This document shows positions 1 through 10,839 of a stretch of 64,000 nt of DNA, piece after piece. The position numbers and the translations under genes are program-made. Within the stretch, counting starts at the first letter, position 1. Every line of letters begins with the position of its first letter. Below the pieces are notes generated by a model that was not told where the DNA came from, did no database searches, and worked only from the letters and a program-made list of their open reading frames with translations. The DNA comes from Saccharum officinarum (lineage: Eukaryota > Streptophyta > Magnoliopsida > Poales > Poaceae): assembly GCA_020631735.1 (NCBI GenBank), contig CM036160.1, forward strand, positions 5,626,407 through 5,690,406, written 5' to 3'.

Positions 1-1319
1 GATATTTGTAGACTTATGAAAAAAATTGACTTTAGTGATATGCATTTTCATGTATGAAAAATATTGTCTCCAGTGATATGATTTTTGATATATTGACTTT
101 AGTGAGAAGAGATGGCTGGACGTCGTCTGCCTCCGCCGGAAGTCATAGGTTTCAGCGGCTATGTAAAGTGGATGGGATTCGATCCAGTGTTATCGAATGT
201 ACCGTTTAATCATCCAAGCATAGAAGCAACTCTATATGTTTCTAATAAATTAATGTGTCCAATATGCTTGTATAAATATTTTTCTGATATGTACATATAT
301 GTGATTCTTAAATGTACCATAGGTAATTGACTCAATCATTTGGCTTGAAGAGACATTCTCAAATTTTAGGGTTCAGGCAGTGAATGTTCAAACCTTTCAT
401 GTAGATAATGGTCCATTAATCTAATGTCAAATTGGCTTTTCCATCGCCGCTAGGAGGGGTAGAGGTGTTGTACAAATCTCAAAGATGGGAATAAAGGCAC
501 CCCAACAGACTATTGCACAAAAATATGTTGTCATTGCATGTGTAACTAAGCTTGCAAATATTAGGTACACCCTGCCTACACTATCCTCTGTGCTGATACA
601 AGCTATAAATGCGGACATGCGTCATGATGTTGAGGGCTTTTGTGCAAGCATTGCTCAGAACAACCGAAATGATGTGGTAAAGTCGAAGTTGAACTTATAG
701 CTTATATTTGGATTTGTTGTTATATGTTGCAAAGCTTGGTTCTCATAACTTTTTTTTCTGCCAACACTTACAGGTTGAGGACTATGACTTAACCTACAAA
801 GGGTGCAGTTTTGAAGCCATTCTAAACTAGACAATGTATCAATTGGGTTATGATTGGAAATATGCTCATGAATGGCCAACACTCACTACGGAAGGATTTT
901 AGGCAAAGCTGATTATGACTAAGAGGGGAGACCCACCGACTTCTCGAGCACCGTTAAACGTCGTTAGTAGACCATGTGATCGTAGTTGTGAAGCAAGGGA
1001 GAGTGCACTAGTTAATGCGTTGGTCTTCATCAATGATATTTTTGGATATCACATCGGTGACCTACACTTCACCGAATTAAAAATACGAGAAAGTCAACTT
1101 CATTAGGTAGTAGTGGTGACATACTATGTTTGCATGAACTTTAAGGAGTACATGGACATGTAGTGTGTAATGACTTGGTTTAAATTTATTATGGTTTGTA
1201 TGAAATTTGATTGTTGGATGGATGATCATCGTAATATACATCTTAATTAATTAATTAGTTTCACTCTTAATATGTGCGTACAATATTCAATGCAAAGAAA
1301 TTGTAAAAGAAAAAAAAGA
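1..1319. other. No supported gene; low-complexity and possibly transposon-derived DNA
   Basis: Short open stretches occur (112-330, 485-700, 915-1106 on +), but none shows a recognisable domain and they are broken by stops. The block ends close to a CACTA-type terminus at 1515, so part of it may be the decayed interior of that element. That link is inference only. Confidence 0.3.
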
Positions 1320-1515
1320 GACATTCAGTCCCGTAATACGTGGCAGCGCCTGGGGTCCAGGCTGGAGCCGCCTTTATTCCCGGTTGGTATTACCATCTGG
1401 GATTAGAAGTCCCAAATCAACCCTGGTTGAGGGGACCAGGACTAAAGCTAGGCCTTTAGTCTCGGATTGGGAGGGGGTTTCCCAACCAGGACTGAAACCC
1501 ACTCCTGCACTAGTG
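1320..1515. mobile_element. CACTA (En/Spm) transposon terminal region, truncated
   Basis: The block holds several degenerate copies, in both orientations, of a motif around TAGTCCCGGTTGG, which is the subterminal-repeat pattern of grass CACTA elements. It ends in CCCACTCCTGCACTAGTG at 1498-1515, the mirror of a CACTAGTGCAGG terminus. I did not find the matching left terminus in the window, so the element is truncated or begins before position 1. Confidence 0.6.
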
Positions 1516-1937
1516 GTATTTCATAATCTCCATCTCAGTTTATACTAATATAGTTCATGGTACATATGTATACACGCTCATACTTCTCACAGAAAATAGA
1601 TACAATCCCAATGGTTTTGTAAGCTCTTATCCTTGCTTGAATGATCAAGCACACATGACAAATTATACTTGGTTTTTTATATGCGCATAGATATTGGACT
1701 AGGCTGACTATGGCACAAGTGCTGGAGCTTCATTTTTCAGAGGCGGGCAGGGGCAGATCTAGCGGTGGGCCATTCGCGTGTGAGGCCACCCATGATTTTT
1801 TTCACCATAGATACGTATACGTTGTTTTGGAGGGGCTCTACGCATTGTCGAGACGACAATTTCGCGAGCTGGGCCATTCTCTGCTCCTCGCCACTTCTCA
1901 GCCAACTAACTCAAAAACCAGGCCCAATGTTACATCA
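1516..1937. other. Intergenic, nothing recognised
   Basis: AT-rich up to about 1700, then mixed composition. Open frames at 1710-1946 and 1765-2115 overlap in different frames, have no recognisable motif and run into the transposon starting at 1947. Confidence 0.4.
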
Positions 1938-1946
1938 AGGCACTAA

Positions 1947-3129
1947 TGGAAGTGCTAGCGCCAGGACCATCCGTCCAGATGCCGCGGCTGCTCTCCATTT
2001 CCTGCTCCTACTATGTGCCATGCGCCCCGCCCGCTCGGATTTCATGCTCCCCGACTCACCCCACCCATCGCCTGCCCACACGCAGGGCCGTCCGCAGCCC
2101 TCTGTTTCTATGTGAGCTCGAACTGCCGCGGCAAGATGGATGGAATGGAAGGGCAGGAGTGAGAGGAGAGGAGAGGGCGAGGCGCGCCGCACAAGTAAGG
2201 CACGAGATAGGAGCCGAAGCCCTGTGGCAAGCTGCTGTCCGCCAACCACCGGCGCCATTGCAACATGTGTAACACCCAATCTACTTTTAAAAACATCTAG
2301 ATGAAACATTTGCAACACATGTCTGAAGGCAGATAAAACACTTAAAACATACGTCTGAAACACTTGCAAAAACATCTAAAACACTCGAAAAGCCATTGCA
2401 AAACTTATGCAATATCCAAATAAAACAATTACAATATATGTGTGAAACATATGCCACATCCAATTAAACACATTTGCAACATACGTCTGAAAAAGCAGAT
2501 AAAACATTTGGAATAAACGCTTACAACATATGTGTATAGCCTTTGCAACATATGCAATATCTCAATCTACTTTTGAAACATCCACATCAAGTACTTCCAA
2601 CATGCATACGAAACACCTGAAACACAACATACCCTTGCAACATACGTTTTTAGCACAACATCTTCTTGATGCTTGGGCAAATGGAGGCTCCCGATGCGGA
2701 GCTCGATGCCAGCACAAAGCTTGATGCCACGTAGTTTGCTAGTGCAGAGGTCATTGGCAGCGCGAATATCGGTGGCACAGAGCTCGCCGGCAACACGAGG
2801 CTCACCCGTGGCAGCGCACATGGAGCTCAGCGGTGGCACGGAGCTTGCTGGCGGCACGCAGAGGGTGGGTGGGGTATGGTCATGACACACGTGCATGGGT
2901 GGCTGCACGAGTTCGAGATGGGTAGGCGATGCACAAGCTCCGTGACATCCTTCCTCTCCGTGTTGCTTTGAATGGAGAGACGGTGGAGAGAGATGAGATG
3001 GAACCGAGGATGATAAGTCTAATTGGCCACCTGACGGAAGTATTAGATATTTGTGTGGTGGGTACAATACGTGGACAACGTGAGGCCGTATAGCGTGCAG
3101 CGTCCGAACGCCCAGTCCTAGCATTACCG
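1947..3129. mobile_element. Non-autonomous Mutator-like element (MULE) with 9-bp target duplication
   Basis: The element is flanked by a perfect 9-bp direct repeat, AGGCACTAA, at 1938-1946 and 3130-3138; a 9-bp duplication is the Mutator hallmark. Its ends are imperfect inverted repeats: TGGAAGTGCTAGCGCC on the left, and CGGTAATGCTAGGACT read on the minus strand from the right. The 1,183-bp interior has two GC-rich flanks and a central array of short AT-rich units. I see no transposase; overlapping open frames in the GC-rich flanks have no recognisable domain. A related end occurs at 50067. Confidence 0.8.
2240..2680. repeat. Short-period AT-rich degenerate repeat inside the MULE
   Basis: Units resembling AAACACTTGCAACATACGTC recur at irregular spacing of about 20-30 bases. 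The same unit family occurs at 50290-50370 inside the second MULE copy, so it belongs to the element and not to the host locus. Confidence 0.65.
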
Positions 3130-3138
3130 AGGCACTAA

Positions 3139-4046
3139 ACAAGCCACGCACAGCCCATAATCCCAGTTCCCACGTACCCGTTGGCCGGTCCTGACGCGAC
3201 TCCTATCCCAAGTCTTGACTCTGCAAGAGCGCGACGCCGACACCCGGCTATCCCTCAGGCATCACCTGAAGTTAGGCCAAAGGAGCAGAGAGTGAGAGGG
3301 CCTGACCGCATCTACCGTGACGGGCGACAGCCGATAGGTCGGCACCGGTAACAGGCCAGCAGCTCGTAGGACCACAGCCCGCAGGCAGATGAGCCGCAGA
3401 GGAGGAGGTTCCGCCACGCTGGGTGCCGCACAGGCCAGCCGGTGGTGTCGAGCAACACCACAGCAGGCCAGCAGCGTCGAACCGCAGGCTAAGCTAAAAC
3501 AAAAATTCTTTGAATATTATAATATTATAAAAATCAGATTTTATTATTCTTAAACACATATTTATTCTAGAAAAGTCGTTGGATATTATTTTGAAAAATC
3601 ATTTCTATAATGTTTTATAATATCTAATTAACCTCTATGAACTTATCGCAAAAGTCTGATTTTATCTTTGTTGTGGTTGACGTGGCGCCACGTAGCTGAC
3701 TTCACGTCAGTCAAGACTGCTTTCGAAACCGCTTAGTGCGCTAAATCGAACGGTTGTCAATCGAAACCTCTTAGGGAGATAAGTCGATGGTTTCAAGAGT
3801 TGGAGAAGTACAAAAATACATTTTTTTTAATAATTGAGAGACAAATCAGACTCACGCAATAATTAAAATATGACAGATATACTTTTTCTAAAACATGCAG
3901 TGCAGAATACTCTGGGCCGCACAGCCCTGGTGTGCCGGGCGGAGAACCTGGAGAAGGAGGGCGAGCAGACACAGCTCACAGCAGAGACGCTGTGCTTTCC
4001 CACCTCACACAGGCACTGGATCCGGGAGGGCGGGGAAAGGCCTTCC
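3139..4046. other. Intergenic; no supported gene
   Basis: GC-rich to about 3490, AT-rich to about 3870, then mixed. The open frame 3870-4100 has no recognisable motif and runs into the tandem repeat, so I do not call it a gene. Confidence 0.4.
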
Positions 4047-4450
4047 CACCTGAAATTTCATTCCACAGATGCCGGCAAAGTCGGGGGTGGAAGGGCGTGA
4101 CGCCAATCTAGTTACAATAAGTCCAGAGAGGTACAATGGGGAGGAGAGAGATTACAACAACAACACTTAACAGACTCACCTGAAATTTCATTCCACAGAT
4201 GCCGGCAAAGTCGGGGGTGGAAGGGCGTGACGCCAATCTAATTACAATAAGTCCAGAGAGGTACAATGGGGAGGAGAGAGATTACAACAACAACACTTAA
4301 CAGACTCACCTGAAATTTCATTCCACAGATGCCGGCAAAGTCGGGGGTGGAAGGGCGTGGCGCCAATCTAGTTACAATAAGTCCAGAGAGGTACAATGGG
4401 GAGGAGAGATATTACAACAACAACAACAACAACAACACTTAACAGACTCA
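4047..4450. repeat. 130-bp tandem repeat, about three copies
   Basis: The phrase CACCTGAAATTTCATTCC starts at 4047, 4177 and 4307, an exact period of 130. Copies are nearly identical, differing at a few bases such as CTAGTT/CTAATT. Each ends in a run of CAA triplets; in the last copy this run is expanded (4413-4437). Uniform copies suggest recent amplification by unequal exchange or slippage. Confidence 0.92.
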
Positions 4451-6295
4451 AGGATAAGCCTAGACGTAAGCTGAAAGACGCCAACCGAACGTCGACTTGT
4501 GCCTCCGCCGAACAGCATACTCGCCGGTTTCGCCGTGACCATTGTGCCTTGCACCACTCCTCGTAGCTACGCCGCTCCGTTGCCGCCCCCCCCCCCCCCG
4601 TCTAAGGACCAACCAGTGGAATGGGGACTAAGAGTTGTGTCGGACACACAAGTCAAAGATCACCGGACACGACGACCTCCCTTGAAAGTGATGGTGAGAC
4701 ATACAACACATTTGGGCCCATGTACCACCATTCAACGCCGTCCACGGGGGAGGAAACCTTGGAGGGGAATGGCGGCAGCGGTGGAAACACCACCCTGCAT
4801 AAGATTTTCTAGGCACCACCAAGGAGAGCGCCGACGGAGCAGAGATGCCAGAAGAGGACACTCGTCAGAGCACCGGCAACAATCAACAACCAGGGCAGTC
4901 TCACCCAAGAGGGGAGCAAGGAACAATGAGAGATAGGTCTGAGCTAGCTCCTCCATGATGGTGCCTCCAAGGAGAACGCGACGTCATTGACGCCACCACC
5001 ACCGGCTCCAGACAACTAGATCTAGGTTTTCACCCAGAGGAGAGGGACAAGGCTACAGCGACACAGGATGAGGAGGCTACATCGACGCCTCCAAGGAGGT
5101 AAACGGCGCTCGAGGACATCGCCGTCGATCACACAACCAGCTCATGCACGGCTTTCGCCTAAGCTCCTCAAACCCTGGGAATGAACTGTAGTCCGCCACC
5201 GCCACCTCAGAACCAAAATGACGAGCGCAGGCATGATGACACGCCCAAGGCCTTGGCCCACGTGCGGAGATTGACTTACCCGATGAGGCAGATCAGGGCC
5301 CCCCGACCAGGACCGGCCGAGAAGAGCGGCACAGAGGGAAAGCCGAAGATTGTTGTGCATGCGGGCAGGGGACGCCGACGTCTTCAAGAAGATAGGTGAC
5401 GTAGGCTGCACCGCCGCCCGAGAGGAGACGGGTAGAGTTTTCACCCGGAGATTGTTTGTCCATAGCTCGTGCCCCAGACGCCGAGGCGCTCATGGATTGA
5501 GCGCTAGTGGAAGGTCGGGGGGAGGGGGGCTCGCACAGCGCGAGGAGCCGCGGAAGCCCGTCGCGCGCGTGGAGCTCGTCCACCAGCTGCACCTGAGTGT
5601 CCGTCGGGGTCGCAGGCCGCCCTGGCCAGCTGTGCCACAAGCCGGCTTGCTGAGGTCCGACCAGATCCGACAGCTGAGTGGCCGACTGCTGCCACCGCGG
5701 GCGGGGGAAGTCCGCCACGGCCTCACCGGGCGCAGGCCATCCCCAGTCCGCTCCATAGGACGTGCGCCTAGACCTGCCCACAGGACGCGCGCAGGATCTG
5801 GGGCACAGGTCGCCGGATCCGGGGCCGGGACTACGCACCAGCCATTAGCCAGCCCACGCATGGTGTCAAGGACGCCCCGCCACCTGTTGGCTCGCCAGCA
5901 CGCCCGCCGAAGTTGCCGCCAGCTTGCCATCCGCCACGCACCATATCCGGGCCAGGGGGATCGGATCCGTGCCCGGGGACCTTGGATCTGACATCCCATG
6001 CTCGCCGGCGACCCTCTCTGGCGCCGATTTATTTCACAGTTTTGGAGGAACAAGGGAAGGGAGGAGAGGAGGGGGAAGGGAGGAGGTGCTACGGGCGCCT
6101 TTTTGAGCTCCCGCAGCGGGCCACCGCCACCGCAAGCAAGGGAGCACGGCGGCGGCGGCTGGGAAGCCGGCGTGGTGGGGAGGCCCGGCAGCGGTGGCTG
6201 TATCGCCCCCCGAGTCGCCTGGGAAGGACGACACGTGGGGGGCTGTAGGACCGGTATGCACGATTTAATATGTACTCCCTACCTCATAGGGCACA
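4451..6295. other. GC-rich block with overlapping open frames on both strands; no supported gene
   Basis: A C run occurs at about 4587-4599. From about 5150 to 6250 the DNA is strongly GC-rich, and long frames open on both strands (5350-5991 on +, 5293-5838 and 5490-6053 on -). Such mutual openness is expected from base composition. None shows a motif I recognise. Composition and phrasing resemble untranslated parts of grass retroelements, but no LTR or TIR could be found. Confidence 0.4.
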
Positions 6296-6532
6296 GAACT
6301 TAATAGGGATCTATTTGGATATACATGGCTATTTACTAGTTGAGATTTAAAAATAGCCCAAATTGGCTAGAGTTGTGTAGCTAATTGGCTAATAACTAGT
6401 TAAAGACTTAGCTAAAAAATTAGCTTATTTATTAGTCCACCTGTTTAGATTTTATGCACTAAAACTAATTTTGACTTATTTTTAGCTAGCTAGCAATTAG
6501 CCCGTATATCAAAGAGATCCTAAGTTCACGTT
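6296..6532. mobile_element. MITE with ~35-bp terminal inverted repeats
   Basis: The left end (GAACTTAATAGGGATCTATT and on through GGATATACATGGCTA) is matched on the opposite strand by the right end (GAACTTAGGATCTCTTTGAT, then ATACGGGCTAA). The interior is AT-rich with repeated TTAGCTAA-like words. The target duplication is unclear, so the superfamily (hAT or PIF/Harbinger) is not decided and ends are approximate. Confidence 0.65.
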
Positions 6533-6999
6533 CCGTATCTCCTCTGCCCACCTCACGATTTAACTTGAGGCTGATCAAGCTACCCTGTCGCTCTTTAATG
6601 TCCCCAACGTACACGGCATGGTATATCCAAACCATATATACAGCTAGTTCGTAATTCCTTTTTTATTTAATGTCGCCAACCAACAGGGCATTGTAGTCCG
6701 TTTAACCAAATCACACGACATGAACCAAGGCCATTGAGGAGACATGGAAAATGGGGCACAATAAAAATATAGTGAGCCATTCAGGCATCAGCGTGTAAAG
6801 AAAAATAATTTTTCAAATAATTGAATGTTGGCCTCATGTAGTATAAATTAGAACTGACAGGCGGACAAGACTTTTCCATGTTCACCGTCCACTGCTGAAC
6901 ATTGCATTCTCTTTAAGTTGTCATCTTGCTTCATATGATTTTACCCTCAAGATCTCTCGATATACAAAGGATAGCTGTCCGTGTGTGATTCAGTCGAAG
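6533..6999 (+). other. Upstream region and putative 5' UTR exon of gene 1
   Basis: From about 6900 the sequence aligns by eye with the leaders of genes 2 (10735-10839) and 3 (34620-34685): a CTCTTTAAGTT word, then ATAC-CAAAGGATAG and CTGTCC. The exon appears to end at 6999 at a GGTATGTT donor. No convincing TATA box was located. Confidence 0.45.
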
Positions 7000-7129
7000 G
7001 TATGTTCTTAAAGCTGCAAATCTTAATCTTGTGAATTTTGATCCCATGTACATATATCAAATCTCTCATGCATACTTTTCTATGTTTATAGTTTCATGAG
7101 TAGCAAAGGGATACTAAAGATCCTAGCAG
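7000..7129 (+). other. Putative 5' UTR intron of gene 1
   Basis: Donor AAG|GTATGTT at 6999/7000; acceptor CCTAG or AGCAG at 7126 or 7129, a few bases before the ancestral ATG at 7134. The intron sits where genes 2 and 3 have the same intron. Inferred from the alignment of the three paralogues; no transcript evidence. Confidence 0.5.
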
Positions 7130-7133
7130 CCTA

Positions 7134-7208
7134 ATGGCGGAGACTGTCGGTTCTGCTCTTTTCCAGGAGTCAGTTAGCCCAAGTATGAGGAAAACCTGGA
7201 GAGGCTAG
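7134..7208 (+). pseudogene. Ancestral start of gene 1, now a 24-codon upstream ORF
   Basis: The ATG at 7134 matches the start codons of genes 2 (11305) and 3 (34823) and begins MAETVGSALFQESVS. A net 46-bp deletion relative to gene 2 then shifts the frame, and a TAG at 7206-7208 ends it. The next ATG, at 7211, is the conserved Met of MAHIRLE in the correct frame, only two bases beyond the stop. This geometry could allow reinitiation, or gene 1 may be a young pseudogene. Confidence 0.75.
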
Positions 7209-7210
7209 AG

Positions 7211-8638
7211 ATGGCACACATCAGGCTAGAGGCTGCTCTTGAGATATCAGAAAAGTGGCAGATCACTGATTCATCATTGTTGTGTTGGCACAGGAAGCTG
7301 AAGCGTGCTGCTCAAGAGTGTGGCGACACACTGCACAAATGCAAGCATCGAATCCTTGAAAAAGAGCAGATGGAACAGGAGGTGAGGAATTCCTCCTTGC
7401 CTAATCGGATTGTGCATGCTACCAAGTCATTTGCTTCCTCCATATTTAACAGCAGCAACGACGAGTTGAACGGATCCATTGTTCATAGGTTCGAGTGGTT
7501 CGCAGATGGTGCGACTGAGTTTCTGAGATTCATGGAGCTTGGTGGCACACCACGCCACCACCTGACCTTCAACTCCCTTGTCAAGCACCTTTTTGCAGGT
7601 AAGGGGCTGCATTACAGAATTGTTCGTGCAAAGGAGTATCCACCTTTTCTACTATGGTTGCTGCCTTACTGTAGTGCAGAGCATGGAATAGAGGTTAGCC
7701 TGATACTTATACACAAAGACAACAACGCACCAGATTGTAACTTATTCTTCAATATAGTACTGCAACTTTCAGAAAGTACGGACATAGTTGCAATTGCAAT
7801 CAAGTGCTTGCAGTTGTTGGCCTCTCATTTCAAATATGAAGTTGAAAATGTTAAGAACAAACTTGCTCAGCTACCTACTCAAGACTTGTCATGGGCGGCG
7901 CCATCCAGTTATTTATACCCGAAAGAACACTGGGTTGATGTACACAACCTTGCATCTCAATGGTTTCGCCCAAACCCATTATGTTGCAAGCAGCATGTCC
8001 GCCATGAGCTTCAACGTATTAGCAACCTAGACATTTCAGGATTATCAGATGTTTCACTAGAACCAGTAATTCATGTTAATTTGCAGTGCAGAGTCTCTTT
8101 GTCACTGTACAGCAAACAGAAGATCTCAGTGTCTGATGATCATACTTTTTTGCGAGATTCTCCATATTTCAACGCTGGAATTCTCTTTGCACCCCATTGC
8201 AATTTAGAAGACACATTTCTTGCAAATGAAAGTTCTTCAATAGTGGCAACGGTTGGAGAGGGGCAGAACAGCTTGCATACAGAGATTACTTTGGAACAGC
8301 TGGAAGATATCTTGCTGCCAAACGCAACAGAATACTTCTGCCAGAATTCCGAAGCAACAGTCTACCAAACGATTTGGAAGTCTAAGCATGGCTATGCACT
8401 AATTCATGTTGAGAAGGCAACCATGAGCAAAAGAAGAATTTTTGGGGAAGCTAGGAAAAGAAAGCTCTTGAAACACCAGGGCCAGGAGATTAGGAGTTTT
8501 TGGAGTTGGCCACGTATCATGTCTCACTTGACTAACTTATGGGGTGCACATTATCTGCCCAGCCAGCTGCAAAGATCATTCATGGACTGGATTCAGAAGA
8601 AAAAGAAGGTCACTTGTAAGCACCAAAGCGACACTTGA
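7211..8638 (+). CDS. Gene 1: Rx_N/NLR-N-terminus-like protein without NB-ARC, N-terminally truncated
   Basis: 475 codons, single exon. The first ~80 residues (MAHIRLEAAL, then LLCWHRKLKRAAQEC and CKHRILEKEQ) look like the helical coiled-coil N-terminus of grass NLR resistance proteins. The rest has conserved family blocks (HRFEWFADGATEFLRF near 95-110, AEHGIE near 157, CCKQH near 258, a basic RKRKLLK near 416) but no P-loop, kinase-2, GLPL or MHD motif, so it is not a full NLR. It is plainly homologous to genes 2 and 3. Relative to them it lacks ~41 N-terminal residues because of the 46-bp deletion at about 7180. The body is open to its own stop. A role in immunity is inferred only from the N-terminal resemblance; the function is unknown. 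Confidence 0.7.
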   Translation: MAHIRLEAALEISEKWQITDSSLLCWHRKLKRAAQECGDTLHKCKHRILEKEQMEQEVRNSSLPNRIVHATKSFASSIFNSSNDELNGSIVHRFEWFADGATEFLRFMELGGTPRHHLTFNSLVKHLFAGKGLHYRIVRAKEYPPFLLWLLPYCSAEHGIEVSLILIHKDNNAPDCNLFFNIVLQLSESTDIVAIAIKCLQLLASHFKYEVENVKNKLAQLPTQDLSWAAPSSYLYPKEHWVDVHNLASQWFRPNPLCCKQHVRHELQRISNLDISGLSDVSLEPVIHVNLQCRVSLSLYSKQKISVSDDHTFLRDSPYFNAGILFAPHCNLEDTFLANESSSIVATVGEGQNSLHTEITLEQLEDILLPNATEYFCQNSEATVYQTIWKSKHGYALIHVEKATMSKRRIFGEARKRKLLKHQGQEIRSFWSWPRIMSHLTNLWGAHYLPSQLQRSFMDWIQKKKKVTCKHQSDT

Positions 8639-8682
8639 TATTATAAATCATGTAACATGTATAGATAAGAGAAACAAGGGGC

Positions 8683-8688
8683 AATAAA
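8683..8688 (+). terminator. Candidate polyadenylation signal of gene 1
   Basis: AATAAA lies 45 bases after the gene 1 stop codon, just before a CACTA insertion at 8705. Confidence 0.45.
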
Positions 8689-8704
8689 AAACTGAAAGAA
8701 TATA

Positions 8705-9060
8705 CACTACTATCAAAAGAATTTGTAGCAACACCTCTTTTTTTTTTGGTAGGGGCGGCTCTATATTCAGTCACCCCTATAAATGGTTCACAAACAAGCC
8801 GCCCCTATAAATCCATTTGTAGGGGCAGCTCTATATCCAGTCGCCCGTATAAAATAAACGCCGAATAGTAAAAATTAAGTAGTAGAATTCGAATTTTTCA
8901 AATGACCTCGGATGAAGAAATGACCAAAATAAAAGTTATAGATCTCGAAAAGTTATAGAACTTTGTTGTTTACAACTTTTCCATTTGAAATCGTTTACTA
9001 TTTCAAAATATTGTTCAAAATTTCATTTTTAAATTGTTGAAAAAGTCCAATTTCTTTTTT
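8705..9060. mobile_element. CACTA transposon 5' terminal fragment
   Basis: It starts CACTACTATCAAAAGAATT and continues with alternating-orientation subterminal motifs around TAGGGGCGGCT and AGCCGCCCCTA (8750-8845). The interior (ACCTCGGATGAAGAAATGAC and following) has the character of grass CACTA interiors. No opposite terminus is visible before gene-2-upstream homology begins near 9105, so this is a truncated copy. Confidence 0.7.
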
Positions 9061-9104
9061 TAATCTTTGGCTAAAACTTATAACTAGTCTTTCTGCCTCA
9101 TACT

Positions 9105-10839
9105 TACTTTTGTATGAATTTTAGCTAAGGACTTGGTTAGCTTATTGTATCTAAGGATAAGGGCTATCTACTTTGCTTTGTAAAAGAACTTAGGAGATAA
9201 GAAGTTTTGGGGTTTAGAATTTGCATTGGCTAATCTTTGTAGAAGAACTTGGTACATTAGACGTAAAACAACTATTATGGACACTTGTAACTGCACTTGA
9301 GATGAAAATCTAAATAAGTTCATAAAACACATTGTGGTGGTCCCCATATATAATTTTTTTTCCTAAAAGGAGACATACTGGTGGTCCCCATATATACTTT
9401 GGTACGCGGAAGCTCTGCTCGGAGGCAAAATGAAAAAATGAGCCAACACGTTGGGCTTGGGCCAAGACAAAACAGAGAGCGGACTTTGGGCCAGGACCAG
9501 CTGGTCTACTGTACATCGACGATGAGGTGACAGGCGAGTGGGGATGGAGAGGGACGTGATGCGTGGCAGCGGCGCCGTGCGCCGTGGGGAGGAGGAAGAG
9601 CGTGTGCCGCCGGCCGCCGGAGAGGACGGCCGAGGCGACGCCACCCTTTCCCACCACATGCGGAGGCGCTCTCGTGGACTCGAGGTACGGTCGATTTGCT
9701 TCCCAGTCCCCACATCACAGTCCAGAGTCCACAGCCTGCTATTCCGTTAGTTCCAATTGCAGCAGGAGCAGAATAGCATTAGCCTTTCTTATTAGTTGAA
9801 TATTTGATGCACTGCAATTTGCAACAGGAGTATCTGCAATCGAACTGTCCTACGAGGAACTAGCCTGTCTTTGGTGTATTTCTGATCCATTTTATTCATT
9901 AGAGATAATCCCTTTTTTATTCCTCAGTCGCAGTTTTGTGTTCGATTTTGTACAGACACGGTCCTTTTTTTCCGCACAGTTGCAATTTTGTGTATCAAAC
10001 ACTGTCCTTTTTCACTGACACTCTGACAATAGTTTGTTGGACCGAATTTACACGGCGAGCAATTAGGGAGGACATTAAAAAATGAGAAATACTAAGAGAA
10101 AATGCTAGTGAGTTGATCAGGCATCGGTCAACAGACTAGGGTGGCCTGAAAATGAACCGAGAAAGACTCACATATTGGCTTCATCTACCAGAAATTGCCA
10201 GTGACAAGCAACCAAGACTTTTCCATGTTCCTTGTCTAGTGCTGTGTGGATGAATTCCTGCCCTTGTTTGTTACTGCACCATTCTACAATTGATTTTCCA
10301 TGAAACTTCAATGCAACTCTTCGAGCTCTGTCAACTTAATGCCTGTTGGCTTATTCCATTCAAACATGGAATAAGTAGCTACTCCCTCCATTCCAAATTA
10401 TAAGGTATTCCAAGAATTTTGGAAAGTCAAAGCATCTTAAGTTTGATCAAAATTATAGAGAAAATTACAAAAATTTATAACATCCAATAGGTATACTATG
10501 AAAATATAATTAATGAAGAATCTAATGACACTTAATTGGTGTCATAAATATTATTATCTTAGCATATAAATTTGGTCAAACTTGAAATCCTTTGACTCTC
10601 CAAGATTCTTAAAATGCCTTATAATTTGGGATAGAGGGAGTAGATATTCTCATCGTTGACGAAGACTTTTTGACCAAATTTTTCATTGCAGAGACCATCG
10701 TGCACACATCCCCCCTCAAAGCCTTGGAGATCACTGTCTTCTCTTTAAGTTCTCATCTTACCACGCCATGCGGTTTCCCCCAAGACATATCTATACACAG
10801 GATAGGTGTCCACCATTCACGTCTGCAATTCAATCAAAG
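9105..10839 (+). other. Gene 2 upstream region, duplicated at 33225-34685
   Basis: Long stretches align with the gene 3 upstream region: 9150-9300 with 33280-33430, a GC-rich island at 9490-9720 with 33610-33850, and 10030-10380 with 34215-34520. The island gives open frames on both strands in both copies and may be a promoter-proximal CpG-rich segment or first exon; this is not decided. The copy contains a private Stowaway MITE. The putative 5' UTR exon ends at 10839. Confidence 0.7.
10382..10640. mobile_element. Stowaway-like MITE
   Basis: Ends CTCCCTCCATTCCAAATTAT and its near-perfect inverted match (CTCCCTCTATCCCAAATTAT on the minus strand) are flanked by TA on each side (10380-10381, 10641-10642). 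259 bp, AT-rich. It is missing at the matching place in the gene 3 upstream copy (about 34510), so it inserted after the duplication or was lost there. Confidence 0.85.

Noticed and set aside
5350..5991. 213-codon frame in the GC-rich block
   Set aside because: Overlaps equally long frames on the opposite strand, and no conserved motif.
7211..8638. Calling genes 1-3 full NLR resistance genes
   Set aside because: No P-loop, kinase-2, GLPL, MHD or LRR in any of the three frames.
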